Assembly (NCBI GenBank): GCA_934293005.1
Contig: CAKQYA010000015.1
Span: 1 to 63,926 of the forward strand
Source: an uncultured Bacteroidaceae bacterium
GTDB lineage: Bacteria > Bacteroidota > Bacteroidia > Bacteroidales > Bacteroidaceae
DNA: 63,926 bases
Direction: 5' to 3'
Under the pieces are notes generated by a model, which saw nothing but the letters and a program-made list of their open reading frames with translations, had not been told where the DNA came from and searched no databases. The number at the start of each line of letters is the position of its first letter. Position 1 is the stretch's first letter. This document shows, one piece after another, positions 1 to 9,418 of this stretch. The position numbers were made by a program, and so were the translations under genes.

Positions 1-1000
1 ACGCCTCATCGATGACCATCATGCCGATGCTGTCGCAAGCGTCGAGCATAGCTCGTGTCTGAGGGTTGTGCGATGTGCGTATGAGGTTGAATCCAGCCTC
101 TTTCATCAGCCTGACCTTGCGTATCTCTGCCGCATCGTATGCCATGGCTCCGATGACTCCATTGTCGTGGTGCACGCAGGCTCCGTTGATGAGCGTTGGC
201 TGCCCGTTGAGCAAGAATCCCCTCTTTGCGTCATAACTGAATGTGCGCACTCCATGCTTTATGGTTAGCTGTCCAACTTTTATATCGTAAAGTTTAGGAT
301 GCTGCGGTGACCATAGCTCCACATCCTTGAGCACTCGTCTTTCTGTTTGCCGTCCCTCATATGCTATGCTCACGGCAGCTGAATCGGCATGTGTGCCATC
401 TCCTGACATGCCATAGATGCTGTCTGTGCGCACGAACAGCTTTTCAGGATTGTCTATCTTGTTTTCATCGTATTTTTCGAGCCACACATGGCGGTATATG
501 CCTGAGCCGCTGTACCATCTGCAGTTAGGTTGATGCGAGTTGTCCACTCGCACAGCAATGGTGTTTGTGCCTTTTTTGACAAAAGGAGTGATGTTGACCT
601 TGAATGGCGTGTATCCATAAGCGTGGCCGCCTGCATGCTCACCGTTGACATACACCTGGCAATTCTGATACACGCCTTCGAAATGAAGCCATATAGTCTC
701 GCCTTCGCCTGTTTTCAGTTCTGATTCTTTCACCTGCTTGCGGTACCATCCTATGCCTCCGGGGAAGTATCCTCCGTCGTTGCCTGATGGTGCGTCTTTT
801 GCAGGCGCATGGTATATGTCCCAGTCGTGCGGCAAGTCTATTCGTTTCCATTTGGAATCGTCTAACATGGCGTCTTGCGCATTCTTCACGTCTTGTTCGA
901 TGAATCGCCAGTTGAAATCAAAATTGTCTTGCTTGCTTTGTCCGCATGCTGCAGACGACAGGCAAAGGAAAAGGATTGTTGCTGATAAGGATAGCTTCAT
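1..1000 (-). CDS. Glycoside hydrolase family 2 (beta-galactosidase-like), N-terminal part
   Basis: This is the first 333 codons of a gene that runs off the left edge of the window. Translation from 1000 gives a lipoprotein signal ending LSSAAC-GQ, so the enzyme is probably membrane-anchored and exported. A jelly-roll sugar-binding domain follows (HDWDIYHAP; WLHFEGVYQN; YVNGEHAGGH; RWYSGSGIYRHVWL). After it come the GH2 sandwich (VELWSPQHPKLY, FLLNGQPTLINGACVHHD) and the start of the TIM barrel with the family signature LIRTSHNPQ. The catalytic acid/base and nucleophile glutamates lie outside the window. Family knowledge points to hydrolysis of terminal beta-galactosides or related sugars; the exact substrate cannot be read. 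The immunoglobulin-like domain between jelly roll and barrel is compact, about 70-75 residues. Confidence 0.88.
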   Translation of the reverse strand, partial: MKLSLSATILFLCLSSAACGQSKQDNFDFNWRFIEQDVKNAQDAMLDDSKWKRIDLPHDWDIYHAPAKDAPSGNDGGYFPGGIGWYRKQVKESELKTGEGETIWLHFEGVYQNCQVYVNGEHAGGHAYGYTPFKVNITPFVKKGTNTIAVRVDNSHQPNCRWYSGSGIYRHVWLEKYDENKIDNPEKLFVRTDSIYGMSGDGTHADSAAVSIAYEGRQTERRVLKDVELWSPQHPKLYDIKVGQLTIKHGVRTFSYDAKRGFLLNGQPTLINGACVHHDNGVIGAMAYDAAEIRKVRLMKEAGFNLIRTSHNPQTRAMLDACDSIGMMVIDEA

Positions 1001-1143
1001 TTTCTTAGTCAATTATTTATTAATATTAGTGAGTGCTCGATTGTTAGGTTTTCATCTGATTGCTGAAGCACAGTCTGTGAAGTTTATTATGCGGGTGTTT
1101 GATTTAAAAAATCATTTTGATTGCCTATATGATAGCTGCCAAA

Positions 1144-1737
1144 TCATTTGAACCGTTTTGTTTGTGGGTCCCATGTGAACTTCTCGGTTGTGGGTGTTGG
1201 CACTGGAGCAGGATTGCTGCTGCCATCGAGTGTGAGGGTTAGAGGATGGAGGTGTGTGACATTGATTTGGTTGCTGCCATTATCCATTGTGATGAGCCGG
1301 AACTCGTGTGACACTGAATGCTGAAAATAATTTTCTGCAGGCAACGGATTCCATGATGTGGTGTAGAAATTGATGGACGAATCTGTTATGCTGTCGCTAT
1401 GGACAGTGCTTATGACCATTACTATTGTGCTGTCGGAACCGCATGGAAGCATGCAGAATGTCTTTTCTGAACTTTTCGACACGGTGAGGTGAGCGAAAGT
1501 GTCTGTGAGAATTTCCATTGTGGAGAATGACTTGTAGGCATTACGTGTGCGCATGTCCTTGTTGTTGCGTTGGTTGTCTACCAGTTCAAGACGGTTGTAT
1601 TCTGTCAGCGAAGGGCATATGCTTTCAGGCATGCGCAGGAATATGTCTTTGAATGATGGTTGCGATTGGGCATGCACACTGGATGTTGTGCCAACCAGAA
1701 AAAGAAATGATATAAGATGATTTTTCATTGTCTTCAT
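1144..1737 (-). CDS. DUF3256 family exported protein
   Basis: A 197-residue protein with an N-terminal signal peptide (hydrophobic stretch around residues 8-20, cleavage near VHA-QSQ). The body carries the pattern I associate with the Bacteroidales family DUF3256: DIFLRMPESICPSLTEYNRL early, then FSTMEILTD, and later INFYTTSWNPL. The function of that family is unknown to me. It probably acts in the periplasm or outer envelope. It is on the same strand as the GH2 gene downstream (143-nt gap) and the efflux permease upstream (169-nt gap), and may be its own unit. The start at 1737 is the first ATG and gives a good signal peptide. Confidence 0.7.
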   Translation of the reverse strand: MKTMKNHLISFLFLVGTTSSVHAQSQPSFKDIFLRMPESICPSLTEYNRLELVDNQRNNKDMRTRNAYKSFSTMEILTDTFAHLTVSKSSEKTFCMLPCGSDSTIVMVISTVHSDSITDSSINFYTTSWNPLPAENYFQHSVSHEFRLITMDNGSNQINVTHLHPLTLTLDGSSNPAPVPTPTTEKFTWDPQTKRFK

Positions 1738-1821
1738 GTAAAATAGTTTGTCGTAAATACCGATATGCTTGACAAGGAGTCTGCGTCGTGAGTCGCTCGA
1801 CTTGTGTTATGAAACGATGCA

Positions 1822-1856
1822 ATCCAGAGGAGTCTGCTATTGCGGTTCCTCTGGAT
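1822..1856 (-). terminator. Stem-loop downstream of the efflux operon
   Basis: Arms at 1822-1831 and 1847-1856 (ATCCAGAGGA / TCCTCTGGAT) are perfectly complementary with a 15-nt loop. It lies 50 nt past the stop of the MacB-like permease. There is no strong U-run on either strand, so the terminator call is tentative. Confidence 0.35.
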
Positions 1857-1906
1857 GCTAAAATGTCTTCTTTAACGTATTAATGCATATGTCCTATAAT
1901 TTTATG

Positions 1907-3133
1907 CTATTCGTGACGGATGGCTTCTATTGGGTCCATGTTGGCCGCTTTGCGTGCTGGTATGTAGCCGAAAAGCACGCCGATGGCTGTGCAGACAGCG
2001 AAGGACACGTAGATAGACCATGCAGGGATGCTTGACGGCATGCCCATGAGCGGCACCACGAAATTGCTCACTAATGCTCCAAGCAGCACTCCAAGAACGC
2101 CTCCCGTGAGGGATATGATGACCGATTCTATGAGAAACTGGAGGGAGATGACCCATCCGGTTGCTCCTACGGCCATGCGCAGACCAATCTCCTTGGTGCG
2201 TTCTGTCACAGACACAAGCATGATGTTCATGATGCCAATGCCTGCAACAAGGAGAGAGAAGCCTGCAGCCACAACGAGGATTATTGTGACGGTGTCCATT
2301 GTTGACGACATAGTGCTCATCATCTCCGCCTGAGAACGTATGGTGAAATCGTCGTCAGCACCGTCTTTAATCTTGTGGTTCTCACGCAGTATCTGAGTGA
2401 GTTCATCGATGGCAGGGTCTGACAGTTCTTCTGTGAGGGCAGAGCAGACAATGGAGTTGAAGTAGGTCTGTGCGGCTATGCGTTTCATCACGCAAGTGTA
2501 TGGAGCTATGATGACATTGTCTTGATCCATGCCCCATGAGTTGTACCCCTTGCTTTTGAGCACTCCGACTATGCGCATCGGTATTGACTTGAAACGTATC
2601 ATCTTGCCTAATGCTTCAGCCTCTTTGCCTTCACCGAACAGTTCTTTGATGATGGTGGTTCCCACTACACACACTTTTGCGGATTTGTGAATGTCTTCTT
2701 CGGTGAAGCATGTGCCATGTGCCACTGCCCATTGCTTGATGTCGAGATATTCGGTCGACTCGCCATATACAGTGGTATTTGTATTGCTGTTGCCGTAGAT
2801 GACCTGTCCGGAGGCTGTGACTTCGGGTGATACATAACTTACATATTTTTTCTCTCTGACGATGCGTTCATAGTCGGCCATTTTTAATGTCTGCATGGCT
2901 GACGGGTCTTGGCGCACTCCACCACGCATGTCGGCTCCGGGACGTATGTTGATAAGGTTTGTTCCCATGGTGGAAAGCTCTTTGCGTATGCTTTCCTTCG
3001 AGCCTTGTCCGATTGACATCATGATGATGACAGCGGCTACGCCGATGATGATGCCGAGCATGGACAGAAACGATCGCATCTTGTTGTTGGATACGGCCAT
3101 AATGCTGACCTTAAGCAGATTGAGTATATTCAT
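1907..3133 (-). CDS. MacB/FtsX-type ABC transporter permease
   Basis: A 408-residue inner-membrane subunit of a tripartite efflux or export ABC system. It has one N-terminal membrane helix (about 22-41), a long periplasmic core of MacB_PCD type (about 45-280), and three C-terminal helices (about 285-312, 330-365, 372-393) that form the FtsX domain. The motif RTKEIGLRMAVGATGWVI after the second helix is characteristic. The ATPase is the separate gene just upstream, 39 nt away, so this is a split MacB. It is the last gene of the order outer-membrane factor, adaptor, ATPase, permease. The substrate is unknown; relatives export macrolides, lipoproteins or peptides. Confidence 0.88.
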   Translation of the reverse strand: MNILNLLKVSIMAVSNNKMRSFLSMLGIIIGVAAVIIMMSIGQGSKESIRKELSTMGTNLINIRPGADMRGGVRQDPSAMQTLKMADYERIVREKKYVSYVSPEVTASGQVIYGNSNTNTTVYGESTEYLDIKQWAVAHGTCFTEEDIHKSAKVCVVGTTIIKELFGEGKEAEALGKMIRFKSIPMRIVGVLKSKGYNSWGMDQDNVIIAPYTCVMKRIAAQTYFNSIVCSALTEELSDPAIDELTQILRENHKIKDGADDDFTIRSQAEMMSTMSSTMDTVTIILVVAAGFSLLVAGIGIMNIMLVSVTERTKEIGLRMAVGATGWVISLQFLIESVIISLTGGVLGVLLGALVSNFVVPLMGMPSSIPAWSIYVSFAVCTAIGVLFGYIPARKAANMDPIEAIRHE

Positions 3134-3172
3134 ATTCTCACATTCTCTTATTCTTTTCTTATGAAGATAACA

Positions 3173-3937
3173 TTAGTCATCTTGTGGCTTAGGCAGGGCT
3201 GCGAGAGCTTCTGCTGCCGACTTGATGTTGGTGTTGATAGTGTCTTCTCGAATTTTTCCATCGCGCAAGTTGATGTTGCGTGATGCGTATTCGGCTATCT
3301 CAGGGTTGTGTGTCACGAAGATTATTGTATGGCCTTCTTTGTGGAGTTTCTGGAAGAGCACAAGCATCTCGAAGGAGGTGCGTGTGTCAAGGTTGCCTGT
3401 GGCCTCGTCGGCAAGGAGCACTGCAGGGTTGTTGACCAAGGCGCGAGCTATAGCCACTCGTTGCATCTGTCCGCCCGACATCTGGTTGCTCTTATGGTCG
3501 AGACGGTCGCCGAGGCCTACGTCTTCTAATGCTTTGATAGCAGCTTCTCGGCGTTGTTTTGCGTTGTACTTGTTGTTGTACATCAATGGCAGTTCGACAT
3601 TCTCCACGGCTGTGGTCTTTGCGAGAAGGTTATAGTTTTGAAACACAAAGCCTATCTTTCGGTTACGCAGTTTGGCTCTCTGGTTTTTGCTCATTTTGCG
3701 CACGGGGGTACCATCGAGGTAATACTCGCCTGATGTTGGGGTGTCGAGGCAGCCCAACTGGTTGAGCAAGGTTGACTTGCCAGAACCAGATGTGCCTTGT
3801 ATAGTGACGAACTCGCCTTCATATATCTTGAAGCTTACTCCACGCAGCGCTTTCACAATTTCAGAGCCTACGTGAAAGTAACGTTTCACATTGTCGAGTT
3901 CGATGACAACTTTACGTTTATCTTTGTTTTCACTCAT
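3173..3937 (-). CDS. MacB/LolD-type ABC transporter ATP-binding protein
   Basis: A 254-residue cytoplasmic ATPase of the MacB/LolD subfamily. Visible motifs are Walker A (GTSGSGKST), Q-loop (FVFQNYNLL), signature (MSGGQMQRVAIARAL), Walker B with D-loop (VLLADEATGNLD) and the switch histidine (FVTHNPE). It powers the adjacent FtsX-type permease. It sits between the adaptor gene (40-nt gap) and the permease (39-nt gap) and is surely co-transcribed with both. Confidence 0.92.
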   Translation of the reverse strand: MSENKDKRKVVIELDNVKRYFHVGSEIVKALRGVSFKIYEGEFVTIQGTSGSGKSTLLNQLGCLDTPTSGEYYLDGTPVRKMSKNQRAKLRNRKIGFVFQNYNLLAKTTAVENVELPLMYNNKYNAKQRREAAIKALEDVGLGDRLDHKSNQMSGGQMQRVAIARALVNNPAVLLADEATGNLDTRTSFEMLVLFQKLHKEGHTIIFVTHNPEIAEYASRNINLRDGKIREDTINTNIKSAAEALAALPKPQDD

Positions 3938-3977
3938 GGTTTGCTGTTGTTTGTTTTATGGTGCAGGATTGGGCTCT

Positions 3978-5153
3978 TTATTTTTTTGAATCCTTTTGGT
4001 TTCCGTTTTTACTCTTTGGCGGACGTGGCATGAATGGATTTGATGTCTCGTTGTCTTGGGCTTCTTCCTTGCTGCCGATTATCTCGAAGTCGGTCAGAAG
4101 TTGGGTGCCAGCGGCTATGCCAGAGATTACTTCTGTATAGACTCCGTTTGTCACACCTGTCTCAACCTTGTGGGCAGTGAAAGTCTGTCCATCCTTTGTC
4201 CACACTTTAGCAGGGGCATCAACATCCTTTATCTGCTCGCCTTCTTGTAGAAGTGCCTCGTTTGGCTCAAAGCGGAGGGCACGTGCAGGCACTGCAAGCA
4301 CATCGTTCTTCTCGAGGGTGAATATTGTCACGTTGGCTGTGAGTCCTGGCTTGAGCTTTAGGTCATCGTTAGGGGCAGAGATGACCACCTCATAGGTGAC
4401 CACATTGCTTTCTGTTGTGGCTTCCTGGCGCACCTGTGTGACGCAGCCTTCAAAAGTGTCATCGGGATATGCGTCCACTGTGAATGTAACACGTTGTCCT
4501 TCCTTCACTCCGCCTATGTCAGCTTCGTCTATGTCGGCTATTACTCGCATGTCGGTAAGGTCTTGTGCTATTACGAAGAGTGTCGGTGTGGTCATGGCTG
4601 ATGCTACAGTCTGTCCTTCTTCCACTTCTTTGGAAAGCACCACTCCGTCTATTGGTGATGTGATTGTAGCATAGCCAAGGTTTGTGCGGGCTTTCTGTAC
4701 GCTCTGCTGCTGTACTTTGACTTGCTGCATGGCTTGTTCGTATGAAAGGCGTGCATTTTCAAAGTCGTTGGCAGAGACGAGACCTTTTTCGTGAAGGGTC
4801 TTGTAACGCTTGTAGTTGGCTGTTTGGTATGTGAGTGAAGCCTGAGCGTTGGCAAGATTGCTCTGAGCTGAGGCAAGTTCGGAAAGAAGGTTGGTTTTGT
4901 CGAGTTCTGCTATTATTTGTCCGCGGTGCACCTCTGAATTGTAGTCAACGTATATTTTGTCGATGATGCCAGACACCTGGGTGCCCACTTCCACTTCTGT
5001 GACAGGTTCTATGGTGCCTGTGGCTGTGATGGTGGTGCTGATATTTTGTTTTGACACTGGTTCTGTGCTGTATGTTACTTTTGTGCCTTCGCTGCATGCT
5101 GAGAAAAGCAGTGATGCCAGCATGGCTATGAGAGATATGTGTTTGATGTTCAT
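3978..5153 (-). CDS. HlyD/MacA-type periplasmic adaptor lipoprotein
   Basis: A 391-residue membrane-fusion subunit bridging the permease and a TolC-type channel. The N-terminus is a lipoprotein signal (LLFSAC-SEG). Next comes the first lipoyl half (EVEVGTQVSGIIDKIYVDYN), a helical hairpin (about residues 95-160, AQASLTYQTANYKRYKTL and so on), the second lipoyl half (ATITSPIDGVVLSKEVEEG) and beta-barrel and membrane-proximal domains. The C-terminal tail is low complexity and Lys/Pro rich (MPRPPKSKNG). It is second in the four-gene operon. The start at 5153 gives the signal peptide directly. Confidence 0.9.
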   Translation of the reverse strand: MNIKHISLIAMLASLLFSACSEGTKVTYSTEPVSKQNISTTITATGTIEPVTEVEVGTQVSGIIDKIYVDYNSEVHRGQIIAELDKTNLLSELASAQSNLANAQASLTYQTANYKRYKTLHEKGLVSANDFENARLSYEQAMQQVKVQQQSVQKARTNLGYATITSPIDGVVLSKEVEEGQTVASAMTTPTLFVIAQDLTDMRVIADIDEADIGGVKEGQRVTFTVDAYPDDTFEGCVTQVRQEATTESNVVTYEVVISAPNDDLKLKPGLTANVTIFTLEKNDVLAVPARALRFEPNEALLQEGEQIKDVDAPAKVWTKDGQTFTAHKVETGVTNGVYTEVISGIAAGTQLLTDFEIIGSKEEAQDNETSNPFMPRPPKSKNGNQKDSKK

Positions 5154-5234
5154 CGTTCTGTTGTTTTCTTTATGTTGAGTGTTTATATATATTATGTTGA
5201 CTCTTTTAAAGCGAGTCTCTTCAGGAGAAATCTT

Positions 5235-6575
5235 TTAGAGAGTGAGTTTCTCACCTGCATAGAAGCGGAGCATTGCCTGATTTAGCAAGGCTGTGTATTT
5301 TGCTTGCAGGAGTTGCTGTTCCGCTTGAAGCATGTTGTTTTTGCCGGTGGTGAGTTCGATGATGTTTTTCAGCCCAAGGTTGAACTGTTCGCTTACTAAT
5401 TCGTAGCTTTCTCTCATGCTCTCTGCGTTTTTCTTTGCGTATCTGTATTGTTGCTGTGAACTTGTAGCGTTGAGCCAGTAGTTTTCAATGGAAGAGTAAA
5501 GTTGCTTCTGCTGATTCTGCAGGTCAAGGCGGCTGCTCTGCAAGTTGTATTTTGCCTTGCGTATGTTAGTGCGTGTCTGCATGTTGTCGAATAGTGGAAG
5601 CGATACGCTGAGACCTATGGAGTTGCTCAGGTTTGTCTTAACTTGTTTGAAGAAGCTGGTCTGTTGTCCAGAGGAATTGTTGGTGCCCATGCCAGCGCTT
5701 ATAGAGAATGTAGGCATGTAGCCTGCTCTTGCTGATGCCACAGCTATTTCGGATGATGCTATGCTGAGGTTGCTGGCCTGGATTTCAGGGCGTGAACTGA
5801 GTGCTGCCGTGTAGACCGATTGTTCGTTAGGAATGTCAGCGAGCACTTTGTTGTCTGCTATTTCAGGTTTAGCCACGTCGAATGATTCGCTGTCGTGTAT
5901 TTCAAGCAACTGCTTGAGTTGAAGTTTGTAGTTGGCAAGTTGCGTCTCAGCCTGCACAAGGGAGTATTGGTCTTGTGTCACTTGTGCTTCAAGTTGTACA
6001 AGGTCAACTTTGGCGAGGCTTCCCACCTCAACCATTGTTTTAGCGCGGTCGCGCTGCTGCTCGCTGGCTTTGATTATTTCCTTGCATACATTAACGGCTT
6101 CTGTTTCGTAGAGCACTTGCACGTATAGTTGCGCTATTTGTTCTTGGATTGTGTTGGCTTGCTGTTCTGCCTCAAGTTGTGCGCGTTGCTGCGACAACTC
6201 ATTTTGTTTGATGGTGTTTGTATTGCGATTGCCATTCCATACAGTCCAATTGGCGTTTATGCCATATGAGCCGTTGTATGAAACCGTATTGCGGTTTGTT
6301 GTCATTGTTCCATTGGAGAGGTTGATGGTGCTCTCCGCAAATGGACGCCAGTTGGCATTTTGGTTTGTGCTGAATGACAGGGATGGAAATAGTGCAGATT
6401 TGCTTTGGAGCAAGTCTTCACGGCTGGATGCAGCTGAGATTCTTTTCTGTTGAATCTGGATGTTGTTTGCAACGGCATAGTCTATGCATTCTTGCAGTGT
6501 CCACGTTTTCTGGGCGAATGTGACATTGCTTACTGCAACCATAAACAATGTCGCAAGCGTATGCTTTGTTTTCAT
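5235..6575 (-). CDS. TolC-family outer membrane efflux channel
   Basis: A 446-residue protein when started at 6575, where MKTKHTLATLFMVAVSNVTFAQ is a clean signal peptide; the same frame is open to 6641 but those residues are not signal-like. The mature start WTLQECIDYAVANNIQIQQ is typical of outer-membrane factors. Two long alpha-helical repeat halves follow, with the usual LSSRPEIQASNLSIASSEI and LGLKNIIELTTGKNNMLQAE segments. It forms the outer-membrane duct for the adaptor and MacB-like pump encoded downstream and is first in that operon. The gap to the adaptor gene is 81 nt. Confidence 0.92.
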   Translation of the reverse strand: MKTKHTLATLFMVAVSNVTFAQKTWTLQECIDYAVANNIQIQQKRISAASSREDLLQSKSALFPSLSFSTNQNANWRPFAESTINLSNGTMTTNRNTVSYNGSYGINANWTVWNGNRNTNTIKQNELSQQRAQLEAEQQANTIQEQIAQLYVQVLYETEAVNVCKEIIKASEQQRDRAKTMVEVGSLAKVDLVQLEAQVTQDQYSLVQAETQLANYKLQLKQLLEIHDSESFDVAKPEIADNKVLADIPNEQSVYTAALSSRPEIQASNLSIASSEIAVASARAGYMPTFSISAGMGTNNSSGQQTSFFKQVKTNLSNSIGLSVSLPLFDNMQTRTNIRKAKYNLQSSRLDLQNQQKQLYSSIENYWLNATSSQQQYRYAKKNAESMRESYELVSEQFNLGLKNIIELTTGKNNMLQAEQQLLQAKYTALLNQAMLRFYAGEKLTL

Positions 6576-6711
6576 TGGTTGTTTGTGTGATGTTTTTGTT
6601 TTATTTATGTTGTTCCACCCTTTGATGTTTGATATGGGCAATAGTTTAAACAGGTAAATATTTCTTTAATGTTTTTATGCAAGAAGTGGGTTCAGGTTAT
6701 TTTTTGTAAAA

Positions 6712-7197
6712 AAGAAAGCAGTCGGCCGATAAGCCGGGTTCTGTGCGCCAACAGATGCTGGCGTGTCTGTCATTTATCCACTCCATGAGTCGCCTCATGG
6801 CTCTAGCGTTCTACCCTCTACCGACGGTCGGGCGGGCTACCCTGATGGCGGTAGTATACATGAACTTGCAGCTCCCAAGATGCACAGCCAGCATGTCACC
6901 ATACTGCTGGTGAGCTCTTACCTCACCTTCTCACCATTTCAGGCGTGGTTGATGTTGTTTACGTAACCTGTGCTAATTGTATAATGAAAAACATATACAT
7001 GTTAAGCAAAATAGAGACGAATCTCCAGAAGGAATATGATACGTGAAAATCAACCGCGTCTGTTGTTATTTTCTTCTGCATTACTCAGCTCTCGCAAACT
7101 GCTTCTACATTAGGAAGTGGGATGCCCTGTGCTGCCCGGACTTTCCTCTTTAGACACATTGGTGCCTACAGCGACAGACTGTCCGACTGCTTTCTGA
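6712..7197 (-). ncRNA. rnpB: RNase P RNA, bacterial type A
   Basis: The catalytic RNA of RNase P, which matures tRNA 5' ends. On the minus strand the 5' end contains the conserved GAGGAAAGTCCGGGC block (near 7140) and the 3' end contains ACAGAACCCGGCTTA (near 6732-6744). The two ends form helix P1: 7183-7194 pairs with 6714-6725 over 12 bp. A U-rich run follows the 3' end (6703-6713). The ends are judged from P1 and may be off by a few bases. A good promoter lies immediately upstream. Confidence 0.95.
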
Positions 7198-7200
7198 GCA

Positions 7201-7232
7201 CAAAGTTAGGCATTATTTCAATAAAGTCCAAA
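7201..7232 (-). promoter_or_regulatory. Sigma-ABfr-type promoter of rnpB
   Basis: Minus-strand -33 TTTG (7229-7232), 20-nt spacer, -7 TAACTTTG (7201-7208). Transcription would begin a few bases later, at the start of the P1 helix of RNase P RNA. Confidence 0.8.
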
Positions 7233-7627
7233 TCGTTCACATCGTTTTTATGTGTTTGTTTGTTATATTTCTCTTGGATGGTGATGTTTTGTTTTCTGCT
7301 AGTAAAAAGAAATGCTGCCATGATTCTTCCGAGAAGTCATGGCAGCATTTATCTGTTTGTCTAATCTTGTTTTATTTATTATTGCAGCATAGCCTTTTGG
7401 CTTAGTAGATATTCGGATTATCTCATGAAACAATGTGTGGAGTCATTTTTTCCGAACTCTTTTATACGAATGTGCTTCTACAGATAATCATCACAATGTC
7501 TGCATTGATTCTTCAATCAGCATTTTGCGTTGAATGGAGAAACGGTAGTGGCATTGCGCATTATTATTGCTTGGGAATCAAACAATATCGAACATCTGCA
7601 AGCTCTCCTGTAAACACTTGGCAAATA
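7233..7627. other. Intergenic stretch upstream of rnpB
   Basis: No credible gene. Apart from the stem-loop at 7311-7350 and the rnpB promoter just below it, I see nothing organised here. Open frames that cross it run antisense to the MFS gene and lack recognisable protein features. Confidence 0.5.
7311..7350 (-). terminator. Intrinsic terminator after the MFS carrier gene
   Basis: A 13-14 bp perfect stem (7311-7323 with 7337-7350) ending in GGCAGCATT is followed on the minus strand by TTTCTTTTTAC. It lies 280 nt after the MFS gene stop and before rnpB. Confidence 0.65.
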
Positions 7628-9091
7628 TCACTTTGTGATAGGCTTGTATTTGGGCACAAGTGTCTTCATTATCATCCAACCGATGAGGTATGCCACTGCG
7701 CAATAGCAGAATACCATCATATAGGCTGCAGGTTTGCCTTCCACACCGAAGAACTCGAAGCTGCGTCCTTGCTGCACTTCTGTTTCAGCAAAGGTGAACA
7801 GCATGCCAGACCCCTTGTTGATGATAAACGAGCAGAGGCCGCCAAACGTGGTGCCGATGCCTGTGATTGTGGCTATTGCGCTCTTAGGGAACATGTCGCC
7901 AATGGTAGAATAGAGGTTGGCGGACCAAGCCTGGTGGCCTGCTCCTGCGAGTCCGATGATGATGCATGGCCACCATGGCGAGACTTCAGCAAGTGGCTGG
8001 GCAAACATGGCGAATATGGGCAAGAATGCAAATATGAGCATTGCGCGCATTCGTCCTGAATAAGGATCCATTCCTATTTTTTCCACAAAGAGTTTTGGCA
8101 GATATCCTCCATAAATTGACACTATTGTGACTATGAGGTAAAGTACGAATATGAGAGCTTGACCCATTGGTGATGATGATGGATAACCAAGTTCGCTGAA
8201 ATATGCTGGAGCCCAGAAAAGGTAAAACCACCACACACCGTCAGTCAAGAGCTTGCCTGTGATAAAGGCCCATGTCTGGCGATACTTGAAGCATTCGAGG
8301 AACGACAGCTTTATGCCTTCGTCCTGCGTCTCTGCCTGTGCCTTGTCTTCAGTTTCTGTCTGTTTGTCAGATTCTATGTATGCCAGCTCGGCTGCATTGA
8401 CATTCTTGTTTTGGGAAGGGGCAGAATACATGAAAATCCATAGTGCGGCCCAAATGAATCCGATGGATCCTATGATTATGAAAGACATTTCCCAACTGGT
8501 ATGTTCTGCGAGCACAGGGATTGTTAGTGGTGCAGCTAATGCGCCGACAGAGGCTCCTGTGTTGAATATTGATGTGGCGAAAGCTCGGTCTTTCTTGGGA
8601 AAATACTCTGCAGTGACCTTGATGGCTGCAGGGAAGTTGCCTGATTCGCCTACTGCAAGGATTATTCTGCAGGCGAGGAACAGCCATACGCTGAGAGTGC
8701 TTATAGCGAGGGCCATTTGGCTGCCAGCCTGCACTGCACGTAGTTCTTCTGCAGAGCCAAGGCCTTCAACTTGCATGGTGACCCAGCCGCAGCCAGCGTG
8801 CATGCAGGCGCCAAGCGACCAGATGATGATGGCCCACACGTAGCCCTTCTTTGTGCCCATCCAATCGATGAACTTGCCTGCAAAGAGGGATATGAAGGCA
8901 TAGAACAGCGAGAATGTGGCTGTGATGTTGCCATAGTCGTTGTCGTTCCAGTGGAATTCGGGTGCGATGAAGTCTTTCCATGTCAAAGACAATACTTGGC
9001 GGTCCATGTAGTTGACTGTTGTCGCAAGGAACAACATGGCGCATATTACCCAACGGTAATTAGACATGGCACTGTTTTTTGTTGTACTCAT
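7628..9091 (-). CDS. MFS transporter, hexuronate (ExuT-like) type
   Basis: A multi-helix inner-membrane carrier of the anion:cation symporter family. I start it at 9091 (MSTTKNSAMSNYRWV), giving 487 residues; the frame is open to 9157 but the extra residues are hydrophilic and not family-like. Motifs: the first helix with VNYMDRQVLSL, GTKKGYVWAIIIW after helix 2, VGESGNFPAAIKVTAEYFPKK before helix 5, and a central charged loop (KQTETEDKAQAE). These resemble ExuT-type carriers of galacturonate or glucuronate. It is a single gene with no sugar-acid catabolic genes beside it, so the substrate is inferred from family resemblance only. Confidence 0.78.
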   Translation of the reverse strand: MSTTKNSAMSNYRWVICAMLFLATTVNYMDRQVLSLTWKDFIAPEFHWNDNDYGNITATFSLFYAFISLFAGKFIDWMGTKKGYVWAIIIWSLGACMHAGCGWVTMQVEGLGSAEELRAVQAGSQMALAISTLSVWLFLACRIILAVGESGNFPAAIKVTAEYFPKKDRAFATSIFNTGASVGALAAPLTIPVLAEHTSWEMSFIIIGSIGFIWAALWIFMYSAPSQNKNVNAAELAYIESDKQTETEDKAQAETQDEGIKLSFLECFKYRQTWAFITGKLLTDGVWWFYLFWAPAYFSELGYPSSSPMGQALIFVLYLIVTIVSIYGGYLPKLFVEKIGMDPYSGRMRAMLIFAFLPIFAMFAQPLAEVSPWWPCIIIGLAGAGHQAWSANLYSTIGDMFPKSAIATITGIGTTFGGLCSFIINKGSGMLFTFAETEVQQGRSFEFFGVEGKPAAYMMVFCYCAVAYLIGWMIMKTLVPKYKPITK

Positions 9092-9418
9092 TTGTTTTGT
9101 AATAATAGATTTTAGATGTATGTTTTTTGATTTTAGTCTTTTGGTGCTATTGTCCATAATAGCTTGTCTTTGGAGCGGATGTTGTTGATGCCCTTGGATT
9201 GCTATTTATGTTGTGTATAGCCTGTCGCTTCATTTTTTTTTGAGTTGTGTATACAGCTGCAAATGGGTTTAAGTGTCTAATGAGCTTGTTTGGGTTGCTA
9301 AACCTGCAAGCTGTTGTGGTTAAAAGATTTTGGCTGTTGCTTTTAATCAGGTGTTATGTTGCTTTTTATTAGGTTATATTGAAAAGAAAGAGGGAGGTGG
9401 TTATAGGCCTTGTCACGG
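9092..9418. other. Gap between folB and the MFS gene
   Basis: About 330 nt without a gene. The sequence is T/G-rich and I find no clear promoter pair or terminator. A weak resemblance to the CTAATGA/TTTGGGTT arm of the dispersed element described elsewhere occurs near 9278-9300, too degenerate to call. Confidence 0.4.

Noticed and set aside
7433..8059. Long plus-strand open frame across the MFS gene
   Set aside because: Its product is Cys/His-rich without domain pattern, and most of it is antisense to the MFS gene, whose membrane helices and motifs are clear.
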